Of a DNA stretch of 5,870 nt, positions 1 through 5,870 are shown in pieces; position 1 is the stretch's first letter, and each line of letters opens with the position of its first letter. The translations under genes were made by a program, and so were the position numbers. Origin of the DNA: Paenibacillaceae bacterium (lineage in GTDB: Bacteria; Bacillota; Bacilli; Paenibacillales; NBRC-103111). Below the pieces are notes generated by a model, which made no database searches, was not told where the DNA came from, and worked only from the letters and a program-made list of their open reading frames with translations. The stretch covers positions 1 through 5,870 of the forward strand of contig JAJFMO010000264.1 in NCBI GenBank assembly GCA_020697475.1. The letters are read 5' to 3'.

Positions 1-1
1 T

Positions 2-397
2 AGATCCATCCTGCCGCTCCTTAAGGGAGAAGATTGCGACTGGCCGGAGGAAGTTTTTATCCAAATCACCGGGAAACGAATCAGCCGAGCGTTGCGAATG
101 TCCCGCTGGAAATACAGTGTGATTGCCGTCGATTCGGAGAGTGAAGCAGGTGGCGGTTCAAGCAAATATGTCGAAGATTGTTTGTACGACTTGCTTGCGG
201 ATCCCCATGAGTTGAACAACGTGATCGGCCATGGCTCTATGCGGAACGTTGCCGATGACTTGCAGGGAAGATTGATCCGACGCATGGTGGAAGCCGGTGA
301 GCAAGAGCCGGTCATCGAATCGGTGGCAACCAAAGCGGGGAGCGGAAGGCGCATCTCGATCGAAGAAGTGCGCGCGAACCCGGGCAAGCAAGAATGA
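2..397 (+). CDS. Sulfatase, C-terminal fragment (5' end outside window)
   Basis: The open frame runs in from the left edge and ends at TGA 395-397, giving 131 residues. It starts R-S-I-L-P-L-L-K-G-E, matching the conserved 'S-L-L-P-L-L-x-G' segment late in type I sulfatases. R-W-K-Y follows near residue 36 (the usual 'R-x-x-R-W-K-Y' strand), then L-Y-D-L-L-A-D-P-H-E-L-N-N-V, the sulfatase C-terminal signature. A charged tail of about 50 residues closes it. The formylglycine cysteine and metal ligands would lie upstream, so activity cannot be judged here. TTG 92 and ATG 98 are internal codons, not starts, because the sulfatase-like reading continues before them. The next gene begins 21 bases downstream, so the two are almost certainly co-transcribed. 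From memory this tail resembles cytosolic sulfatase-like hydrolases of Paenibacillus; the substrate is unknown. Confidence 0.88.
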   Translation, partial: RSILPLLKGEDCDWPEEVFIQITGKRISRALRMSRWKYSVIAVDSESEAGGGSSKYVEDCLYDLLADPHELNNVIGHGSMRNVADDLQGRLIRRMVEAGEQEPVIESVATKAGSGRRISIEEVRANPGKQE

Positions 398-418
398 GTT
401 GAAGGGAGGAATAGGGAA

Positions 419-2041
419 ATGTCAGGGAACGAGTCTGTGAACGAAGCATCGAATCGGCCAAACATATTATGGATTTCCATGGAAGATACGAGCCCACGGT
501 TCGGGTGTTACGGCGATCCGGTCGCCCGAACACCGAATATTGATCGCTTGGCCGCCGAGGGCTGTATATTTAAGAACGCCTTTTCCACGGCCGGGGTTTG
601 TTCACCGAGCCGCCGGGCGATTATTACCGGGATGTATCAGACGTCTGTCGGGTCACCGCACCATCGAACGAATTCCGGCAAAACTCTCATGGGTGAATAT
701 TACTCGCCTTACCAAGCGGTACTGCCTCCGTATGTCAAAGTGTTTTCCGAATATTTGCGGGGTGCCGGGTATTATTGCACGAACAATTCGAAGACGGATT
801 ACCAATTCGCTTCTCCCTTTACGGCGTGGGATGAAAACAGCGACGAAGCGCATTGGCGCCATCGCGACGAGGGTCAGCCTTTCTTTGCCGTATTCAATCC
901 CAGATTTACGCATGAAAGCGGGATGTGGCCGGAGAAGGCGGCACCGAAGGTAACCGATCCCGGCGAGGTCGTCCTGCCGCCCTACATCCCGGATACACAG
1001 ATTACCCGGGAAACGTTGGCGAGACATTACGATCAGATTATCGTATCCGACCGTTACATCGGAAATTTGCTGCGGGAGTTGGAAGAGGACGGCTTGGCCG
1101 ACAACACGATCGTCTTCTTGTGGAGCGACCATGGCGAAGGGTTGCCGCGAGGCAAGCGCTGGTTGTACGACAGCGGCATTCGCATCCCGCTGATCGTTCG
1201 ATGGCCGGGGCAGACGGTCCCGGGAAGCGTCACGGATCAGGTGGTCAATCTGGTCGACCTTGCTCCGACCGTATTGTCGTTATGCGGGATCACGGTTCCT
1301 TATCACATGCAAGGCCAAGTGTTCCTCGGTCCGGATAAACGGGAAAGAGAATATGCTTTTGCCGCGAGAGACCGGCACGACGAGATGCACGACATGGTGA
1401 GAGCCGTAAGGGACAAGCGCTACAAGTACATTCGCAACTACTATCCGGAATTGCCGTACTTGCTGCACAATCAATATCGCAACCGGCACCCGGTCATGCA
1501 GGAAATGTGGCGTCTTCATATAGAGGGGAAACTCACAGGCTCCGAAACGTGGATGTTTCGCGAGAATCGTCCCGCCGAAGAGTTGTATGATTGCGCGAAC
1601 GATCCGTACGAGCTTCACAATGTGGCTGGCGATCCGGCTTACGGGGAGATACTGGAACGGTTGAGAAGGCAAATGGATGAATGGCGGCAAACCTATGGAG
1701 ATCAAGGCGATATACCGGAACATGTGCTGAGTGTGATGATGTGGCCGGACAGGGTACAACCCGTAACGGCTCCGCCCTTGTTTATTCCTATCTGTAGTGC
1801 GAATCCAGGGATCGAACCCGCCCAGGAGGGAACGTTCAAAGAGCCGGCGATCATTCAACTTTATTGCGCCACGCAAGGGGCTTCTATGGCTTACACGACC
1901 GAACCGGGAGAGAATCCTGCATGGAAGCTGTATACGAAGCCGATTCGCCTGGATCCCGGAACGACGGTATTGCGAGCCAAGGCGGCTCGGATCGGCTTCA
2001 AAGCAAGCGCGGAGAGCTTGGCCAGATTTACTTTGGAGTGA
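419..2041 (+). CDS. Formylglycine-type sulfatase (N-sulfoglucosamine sulfohydrolase-like) with C-terminal chitobiase-like domain
   Basis: This 540-residue protein should hydrolyse a sulfate ester or sulfamate on a sugar. N-I-L-W-I-S-M-E-D (residues 15-23) is the first metal-binding strand, with Glu22 where most family members have Asp. Cys61 in C-S-P-S-R is the residue converted to formylglycine, followed by A-I-I-T-G-M-Y. Likely active-site partners are H81-H82, Lys125 in N-N-S-K-T-D-Y (in place of the usual G-K-W-H), His165, Asp237-His238 in W-S-D-H-G and Lys246. R-x-P-L-I-V-R-W-P-G follows at 255-264, and L-Y-D-x-x-x-D-P-Y-E-L-H-N-V at 389-402 closes the sulfatase fold. Residues about 470-540 form an extra domain (A-Y-T-T, L-Y-T-K-P-I, T-V-L-R-A-K-A) like the chitobiase/hexosaminidase C-terminal domain. 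No signal peptide is present, so it is probably cytosolic. GGGAGG at 404-409, nine bases before ATG, supports the start. The heparan N-sulfatase-like label rests on recalled motif similarity; the true substrate is not established. Confidence 0.93.
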   Translation: MSGNESVNEASNRPNILWISMEDTSPRFGCYGDPVARTPNIDRLAAEGCIFKNAFSTAGVCSPSRRAIITGMYQTSVGSPHHRTNSGKTLMGEYYSPYQAVLPPYVKVFSEYLRGAGYYCTNNSKTDYQFASPFTAWDENSDEAHWRHRDEGQPFFAVFNPRFTHESGMWPEKAAPKVTDPGEVVLPPYIPDTQITRETLARHYDQIIVSDRYIGNLLRELEEDGLADNTIVFLWSDHGEGLPRGKRWLYDSGIRIPLIVRWPGQTVPGSVTDQVVNLVDLAPTVLSLCGITVPYHMQGQVFLGPDKREREYAFAARDRHDEMHDMVRAVRDKRYKYIRNYYPELPYLLHNQYRNRHPVMQEMWRLHIEGKLTGSETWMFRENRPAEELYDCANDPYELHNVAGDPAYGEILERLRRQMDEWRQTYGDQGDIPEHVLSVMMWPDRVQPVTAPPLFIPICSANPGIEPAQEGTFKEPAIIQLYCATQGASMAYTTEPGENPAWKLYTKPIRLDPGTTVLRAKAARIGFKASAESLARFTLE

Positions 2042-2058
2042 TCTGCTTTGGAGTGATC
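2031..2058 (+). repeat. 13-bp direct repeat duplicating the sulfatase stop codon in frame
   Basis: CTTTGGAGTGATC occurs at 2031-2043 and again at 2046-2058, separated by TG. The period of 15 bases keeps the frame, so both copies read Leu-Glu-stop: TGA at 2039-2041 and again at 2054-2056. Readthrough of the first stop would add only four residues (S-A-L-E). It looks like a small tandem duplication at the gene end; no function is evident. Confidence 0.8.
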
Positions 2059-2074
2059 GAACAAATCCATTCAT

Positions 2075-2080
2075 GGGGGA
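2075..2080 (+). promoter_or_regulatory. Ribosome binding site of the solute-binding protein
   Basis: GGGGGA lies seven bases before ATG 2088. It is a weaker match to AGGAGG than the sites of the neighbouring genes, but together with the signal peptide that follows it fixes the start at 2088. The same frame stays open upstream to 1797, inside the preceding sulfatase; that stretch is not lipoprotein-like and is not part of this gene. Confidence 0.65.
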
Positions 2081-2087
2081 TCCAAAT

Positions 2088-3431
2088 ATGAAGCCGAAAA
2101 ATACGCTCAAATCCTTTTATACACTGTCATCTGTTATGCTCGTGGCCGTTCTGTTGATGGCAGGCTGCGCTTCCAAGGTGGAAACGGCAACTCAGGAGAA
2201 GCCGGGAAACACCGCCCCACCTGCAGCTGTCGCGCCGCCGGAACCGGTTGAATTGACATTCTATCCGCAGACTCTATGTACGCTGTCCGACGAAGAGTTT
2301 GCCTCCCGTTACAGCGGACCGGTCAAGAAGAAGTTCCCGAATATCACAATAAAAAAAGTCGATTGCATCAAAGGGAGCCTGACCGATTTGGCCGCGGGCG
2401 GCAATTTGCCGGACATCATGCTCGTTGGCGTGACGAATATGTTGAATTTTCTCGACGTGAACTTGCCGCTTGACCTGAATGCTCCGCTGAAAGAGGGCGG
2501 CATCGACCTGCAAAAAATCGATCCGAAAGTCGTCGGCTACGTCAGAAGCTTCGGGGAGCATAACGAAATGTTCGCCATGCCGATCTATTTGAATACGTTC
2601 GCGACATTTTATAATAAAAGCATCTTTGACAAGTTCGGTGTTGCCTACCCGAAAGACGGAATGACATGGCCCGACATGATCGATTTGGCGAAGAAGCTGT
2701 CGCGGACTGACAACGGGACGCAGTATTATGGCCTGCAGATGAGAAACACGAAACGGCTGCAAACCCAGATGGCGCTTGGTTTTGTCGATCCGAAGACGAG
2801 CAATTCACTGATTCAGTCAGCAGGCTGGAGAACGTTCTTCGAAACGTGGAAGCAGATGGACGACGTGCCGGGCAACCTTCCCAACGAGAAGGACTTCCTT
2901 GGCGGCGCATTGAACATGTTTGTCAAAGATCAAAATTTGGCCATGTTGGCGGACATCCAACTGAGCTCCGCATCGTTGGAATCGTTGAGCAAATCGGGTG
3001 GCGATTGGGACGTTATATCGTTCCCGGTATTCAAGGAAAAACCGAAGGTTGGGGTAGGGGTCGGCGCCGACGCGTTGATTGTGACGAAGGGAAGCAAGCA
3101 TGTCAAGGAAGCGGTGAACGCGCTGTCCGTGTACTTGTCGAATGAAGTGCAGGACGACTGGACGAAGCAAGGGTTTCTTACAGTGCTGAACAATAACGAG
3201 ATCAAGAAAAATTACATGCTGGAAAAACCGCTGTACAAAGGGAAAAACACGAAGGCGTTCTATTATAACGAAATCGCCGACGCCTACAGGGTGTCCCCGT
3301 ACGACGACATCGCCAAGAAAGCGTACGACGCCGCTCTGAAAGAGTATATTTACGGCAAGATGGATCTCAACACCATGTTGCGCGAGACGGAAGAAAAGAC
3401 GAATAAGTTGATTGAAGCCGAAATGCATTGA
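2088..3431 (+). CDS. Extracellular solute-binding lipoprotein of a carbohydrate ABC importer (family 1)
   Basis: This 447-residue protein would bind an oligosaccharide at the outer face of the membrane and deliver it to an ABC permease. The N-terminus has K3 and K5, a hydrophobic stretch at about 10-25 and the lipobox-like L-L-M-A-G-C, so Cys27 is the predicted lipidated residue. Met at position -3 is slightly unusual. A Pro/Ala-rich linker (about 40-53) precedes the binding domain, which begins E-L-T-F-Y-P. Family signatures include G-G-N-L-P-D-I-M at 104-111, the A-M-P-I-Y-L-N-T...F-Y-N-K-S-I-F-D-K-F-G region at 163-184, W-P-D-M-I-D-L-A-K-K-L at 194-204 and a helical C-terminus. Length and layout fit CUT1-type sugar-binding proteins. 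No permease genes flank it here: a sulfatase lies on each side. The ligand is unknown; the context suggests a sulfated oligosaccharide. Confidence 0.93.
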   Translation: MKPKNTLKSFYTLSSVMLVAVLLMAGCASKVETATQEKPGNTAPPAAVAPPEPVELTFYPQTLCTLSDEEFASRYSGPVKKKFPNITIKKVDCIKGSLTDLAAGGNLPDIMLVGVTNMLNFLDVNLPLDLNAPLKEGGIDLQKIDPKVVGYVRSFGEHNEMFAMPIYLNTFATFYNKSIFDKFGVAYPKDGMTWPDMIDLAKKLSRTDNGTQYYGLQMRNTKRLQTQMALGFVDPKTSNSLIQSAGWRTFFETWKQMDDVPGNLPNEKDFLGGALNMFVKDQNLAMLADIQLSSASLESLSKSGGDWDVISFPVFKEKPKVGVGVGADALIVTKGSKHVKEAVNALSVYLSNEVQDDWTKQGFLTVLNNNEIKKNYMLEKPLYKGKNTKAFYYNEIADAYRVSPYDDIAKKAYDAALKEYIYGKMDLNTMLRETEEKTNKLIEAEMH

Positions 3432-3474
3432 GGATGCGCCACGAAATTTGCGGAAGTTGTTTCGTAGCGCATCC
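3432..3474 (+). promoter_or_regulatory. Intercistronic RNA hairpin without U-tract
   Basis: GGATGCGCCACGAAA (3432-3446) pairs with TTTCGTAGCGCATCC (3460-3474): 14 of 15 positions pair, with one C-A mismatch, around a 13-base loop. It begins at the base right after the solute-binding protein's TGA and ends 20 bases before the next ATG. The 3' side is AAGGATCAAGGGGG with no run of T, so it is not a classical intrinsic terminator. Hairpins placed like this after binding-protein genes are known to protect upstream mRNA from 3' exonucleases or to cause partial termination, raising binding protein over downstream genes. That role is inferred here. Confidence 0.8.
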
Positions 3475-3494
3475 AAGGATCAAGGGGGAGCAAT

Positions 3495-4898
3495 ATGAAC
3501 CGTAAACAACCTAACATCGTCGTCATCGTGGCTGACGATCTTGGCTTTGGAGATTTGGGAATATACGGGAATCCGGATGTCAGAACGCCGCACCTGGATC
3601 AATTGGCCAAGGAGGGAGTGCGCCTGACCCAGCATTACAGCGCCTCCCCCATGTGTTCGCCGGCGCGGGCGGCTTTGTTGACCGGCAAGTACCCTCATCG
3701 AACCGGCGCCGTGGATGTCAGTACGTTAAGGGGGTACGACCGGATCGCCGAAACCGAGACGCTGCTGCCGCAATGGCTGAAGCAGGCCGGGTACGCCACG
3801 GGGATGGTCGGCAAATGGCACAACGGGCGGGACGAAGCCAAGTATCATCCGACTTCCCGGGGGTTTGACTCGTTCCTCGGTTTTTGCACCGGGGGCTGTG
3901 ACTATTGGGATTGGCATCTCTATCGCAACGGGGAGCATGTTCCGGCGGACGGGCGTTATTTGACCGATGTGTTCTCACAGGAAGCGTGCGAATTTATCGA
4001 TCGCAATCATGATAAGCCGTTTTTCCTCTACGTTGCCTATAATGCTCCGCACAAGCCGCTGCAAGCAGTGGCCGAAGATTTGGACGAATTTGTCGCAAGC
4101 GGCAAACATACCCCTGCGGTGAGCGCCGTGTACGCGATGATCAAGCGGATGGATCGGGGAATCGGCGACATTCTGGAAGCGTTGCGGGAGCATGGCGTCG
4201 AGGATGACACTTTTGTTCTCTTCACCAGCGACAACGGCCCCGACTTTGCCGGGGAGGGCGACAGCTCGACCCATCGCTTCAACGGTTTTTTTAACGGCAG
4301 CAAAGGGATGGTGCTGGAAGGAGGGATCCGGGTACCGGCAATCGTTCGTTGGCCCGGCAGAATTCCTACGAATAGTATTGGAGATGCCCGGATTCATTAC
4401 ACGGATTGGCTGCCGACCTTGCTCGAAGTGGCGGGCGGCGGACAGGGGGCGGACCCGGTGCCGGAAATCGACGGGCGAAGCGTCTTGAGCTCGCTCCTTC
4501 AAGGCGGAGAGGAGACTTCAGAACGCCCGCTGTTCTGGCAATGGAACCGGTTCGTTCCGTTGGCTCAATGCAACGCAGCGATGCGGGACGGAGAGTGGAA
4601 GCTGTATTACCCAAGCATTCCGGAAGCGGTGAAGTCATATAAGTTGGACGGAAAAATCGGCGGCGAGATCATGAAGAACCCCCATTTGTCCTACGAATTG
4701 GTGCGGGGGCCCATCGTCCGGGAATTGTCGCCGCCGCGAGCTCCGATGTTGTTCAATCTGAAAGAGGATCCCTATGAACAGAATGATGTGGCCGACACCA
4801 ACCGTGAGCGAGTCGACTCGATGGCAGCTGAATTGGCGGAGTGGTTCCGCCGGGTGAGCGAGGAGAGCCGAGAAGCTCACCGGCTGACACTAGCTTAA
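3495..4898 (+). CDS. Arylsulfatase-type (type I, formylglycine) sulfatase
   Basis: This 467-residue protein has the full canonical sulfatase active site. Asp14-Asp15 in V-A-D-D-L-G-F-G-D-L-G bind the metal. Cys54 in C-S-P-A-R-A-A-L-L-T-G is the formylglycine precursor. Lys107-His109 occur in G-K-W-H, His186 in A-P-H-K-P, Asp246-Asn247 in T-S-D-N-G, and Lys270 in S-K-G-M-V-L-E-G-G-I-R-V-P. The C-terminal part has R-D-G-E-W-K-L at 364-370, then about 45 extra residues before L-F-N-L-K-E-D-P-Y-E-Q-N-D-V at 419-432. No signal peptide is present: the metal-binding strand starts at residue 7, so it is probably cytosolic. AGGGGGAG at 3483-3490 precedes ATG by four bases. It differs from the 419-2041 sulfatase in motif wording, so the two probably remove different sulfate groups. 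The substrate cannot be assigned; the organisation resembles arylsulfatase A / GalNAc-6-sulfatase relatives. Confidence 0.95.
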   Translation: MNRKQPNIVVIVADDLGFGDLGIYGNPDVRTPHLDQLAKEGVRLTQHYSASPMCSPARAALLTGKYPHRTGAVDVSTLRGYDRIAETETLLPQWLKQAGYATGMVGKWHNGRDEAKYHPTSRGFDSFLGFCTGGCDYWDWHLYRNGEHVPADGRYLTDVFSQEACEFIDRNHDKPFFLYVAYNAPHKPLQAVAEDLDEFVASGKHTPAVSAVYAMIKRMDRGIGDILEALREHGVEDDTFVLFTSDNGPDFAGEGDSSTHRFNGFFNGSKGMVLEGGIRVPAIVRWPGRIPTNSIGDARIHYTDWLPTLLEVAGGGQGADPVPEIDGRSVLSSLLQGGEETSERPLFWQWNRFVPLAQCNAAMRDGEWKLYYPSIPEAVKSYKLDGKIGGEIMKNPHLSYELVRGPIVRELSPPRAPMLFNLKEDPYEQNDVADTNRERVDSMAAELAEWFRRVSEESREAHRLTLA

Positions 4899-4929
4899 AG
4901 TCCGACAGTGGACCGGATCAAATCATGAT

Positions 4930-4934
4930 GGAGG
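4930..4934 (+). promoter_or_regulatory. Ribosome binding site of the BNR propeller gene
   Basis: GGAGG sits nine bases before ATG 4944 and selects that start. The earlier ATGs at 4925 and 4928 are in another frame, overlap this site and reach a stop at 4952-4954. Confidence 0.75.
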
Positions 4935-4943
4935 CGAGAACCG

Positions 4944-5870
4944 ATGCAAGCTGATCATCCTCTGAAAGTGAAGCTGTTGGCAGACGATTACGTGAAAATA
5001 TACGAATCCCCGGACCCGGACAATGTATATACTTACAGCCCGGGAATCGCGGTTCTGGCGAGCGGGCGGCTCGTGGCTACGATGGATATGAGCGGACCGG
5101 GCATGGACAAAGTTGCAGGACCGAAGCAAGTCATCGAGCACGGCTCCTTATGGTTCGGCAAAGTATTCGTTTCCGACGACGGAGGGCGGACGTGGGCGCA
5201 TAAGACGGACTTTCCGTTCATGCACGCGCGGCCTTTCGTGGCGGGCGGCCGACTGTATGTGCTCGGCCATTGCAACGAGCTGATGATCATCCGTTCCGAC
5301 GACGATGGGGAGACGTGGAGCGAGCCCGCCATGCTGTCCGCCGGAGTGGGCGAAGTATGGCATCAGGCACCGTCCAATGTACATTACGCGAAGGGGAACG
5401 TGTACCTCGTGATGGAGAGAATTACGGTGCCGACGATCAAGGCCCACCCGGTCAGCGTCATGGCGCCGGTGATGATGCGGGCAGCCGAATCGTTCGACCT
5501 GACGCGACGGGAAAGCTGGACGTTCGCCTCCGAGCTCGTGTTTCGCGACGCCATTGACGAACGGGCGCTGGATTACTTCGGCGTTCCGTTCTTCCAGGCG
5601 GAGCGGGAAGCTTCCGTGTTGATCGCGCCGCCGCGCCGCAGAATGTCGCCGGTCGGCTGGCTGGAGACGAACGTCGTGCAATTCACCGACCCCGCCCACT
5701 ATTTTCACGATCCCACCGGGCGGACGTTCCACCTGTGGATGCGGGCCAATACGGGCGGCACCGGGTTCGCATTGGTCGCCAAGGTGGTGGAGAACGAGGA
5801 CGGCACGATGACGACGATGCTGGAGAAGGTGCCTTCCGGCCGTACAATCGCCTTCGTTCCTTGCCCCGGC
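4944..5870 (+). CDS. Asp-box (BNR) beta-propeller protein, sialidase-like, 3' end outside window
   Basis: The frame is open from ATG 4944 to the last base, giving 309 residues with no stop. Two clear Asp-box motifs, S-D-D-G-G-R-T-W (77-84) and S-D-D-D-G-E-T-W (118-125), each follow a V-F-V or M-I-I-R strand. This is the hallmark of sialidase-type beta-propellers. Between them lies R-P-F-V-A-G-G-R-L-Y-V-L-G, a typical blade strand pair. Asp-box folds include sialidases and other glycoside hydrolases, so the reaction is not certain. The N-terminal strand where sialidases carry the R-I-P arginine reads Y-T-Y-S-P-G-I-A-V-L-A-S-G-R-L-V-A-T, without that Arg. No signal peptide is seen, which suggests a cytosolic enzyme. 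It follows the sulfatase by 45 bases and probably acts on the same glycan, perhaps cleaving the desulfated product. Its GC content is visibly higher than that of the solute-binding gene. Confidence 0.85.
   Translation, partial: MQADHPLKVKLLADDYVKIYESPDPDNVYTYSPGIAVLASGRLVATMDMSGPGMDKVAGPKQVIEHGSLWFGKVFVSDDGGRTWAHKTDFPFMHARPFVAGGRLYVLGHCNELMIIRSDDDGETWSEPAMLSAGVGEVWHQAPSNVHYAKGNVYLVMERITVPTIKAHPVSVMAPVMMRAAESFDLTRRESWTFASELVFRDAIDERALDYFGVPFFQAEREASVLIAPPRRRMSPVGWLETNVVQFTDPAHYFHDPTGRTFHLWMRANTGGTGFALVAKVVENEDGTMTTMLEKVPSGRTIAFVPCPG

Noticed and set aside
913..930. Sequence partly resembling a catabolite-responsive element
   Set aside because: It mismatches required consensus positions and is internal to the sulfatase coding sequence.
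1797..2087. Upstream extension of the solute-binding frame into the sulfatase gene
   Set aside because: The translated extension is Arg-rich and overlaps a well-supported sulfatase domain. The lipoprotein signal peptide and ribosome binding site place the start at 2088.
1280..2110. 276-residue open frame on the minus strand
   Set aside because: It lies antisense to the sulfatase, has no recognisable motif or ribosome binding site, and reads as the complement of the real coding frame.
2253..2280. TTGACA followed after 16 bases by TATGTA, promoter-like
   Set aside because: It lies inside the solute-binding coding region; the -10 box matches only three of six consensus bases, and no gene starts just after it.
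2817..3476. 219-residue open frame on the minus strand
   Set aside because: It is antisense to the solute-binding gene, Phe/Val/Arg-rich as expected for a complement shadow, with no domain signature.
4900..4917. Short inverted repeat GTCC/GGAC after the second complete sulfatase
   Set aside because: A four-base stem with no T-tract is too weak to call a terminator; the 45-base gap otherwise holds only the ribosome binding site.
4925..4954. Tiny open frame M-M-E-A-R-T-D-A-S ahead of and overlapping the propeller gene start
   Set aside because: It contains the Shine-Dalgarno sequence of the propeller gene, has no ribosome binding site of its own and is only nine codons long.

Overview
The window is a single-strand, tightly packed gene cluster that looks like part of an operon for taking up and desulfating a sulfated glycan. 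All five genes are on the + strand, with gaps of only 21, 46, 63 and 45 bases. Each gene that begins in the window has a purine-rich Shine-Dalgarno sequence 4-9 bases before its ATG. These strong ribosome binding sites, the lipoprotein-type solute-binding protein and the mid-to-high GC content suggest a Gram-positive Bacillota member, most likely of the Paenibacillus/Cohnella type. That assignment is inference from style and recalled protein similarity, not from a marker gene.

Layout: (1) bases 2-397 are the C-terminal 131 residues of a sulfatase whose catalytic part lies before the window. (2) 419-2041 is a complete 540-residue formylglycine-type sulfatase (Cys61 in C-S-P-S-R) of the N-sulfoglucosamine-sulfohydrolase-like type, with an added C-terminal domain resembling the chitobiase/beta-hexosaminidase C-terminal fold. 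(3) 2088-3431 is a 447-residue lipoprotein, the family 1 extracellular solute-binding protein of a carbohydrate ABC importer. (4) An RNA hairpin without a U-tract lies directly after its stop codon (3432-3474). (5) 3495-4898 is a second complete sulfatase, 467 residues, with canonical arylsulfatase motifs (Cys54 in C-S-P-A-R). (6) 4944 to the window end is the first 309 residues of an Asp-box (BNR) beta-propeller protein, sialidase-like in fold signature but without a recognisable N-terminal R-I-P motif.

How they may work together: the lipoprotein would capture a sulfated oligosaccharide outside the cell and an ABC permease would import it; no permease genes are in the window. Neither complete sulfatase nor the propeller protein has a signal peptide, so desulfation and any glycosidic cleavage probably happen in the cytosol after import. 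Several different sulfatases plus a propeller enzyme suggest a substrate with more than one kind of sulfate ester or sulfamate. The substrate itself cannot be read from the sequence.

No tRNA, rRNA, insertion sequence, CRISPR array or convincing promoter was seen. No stretch longer than 63 bases lacks a gene.
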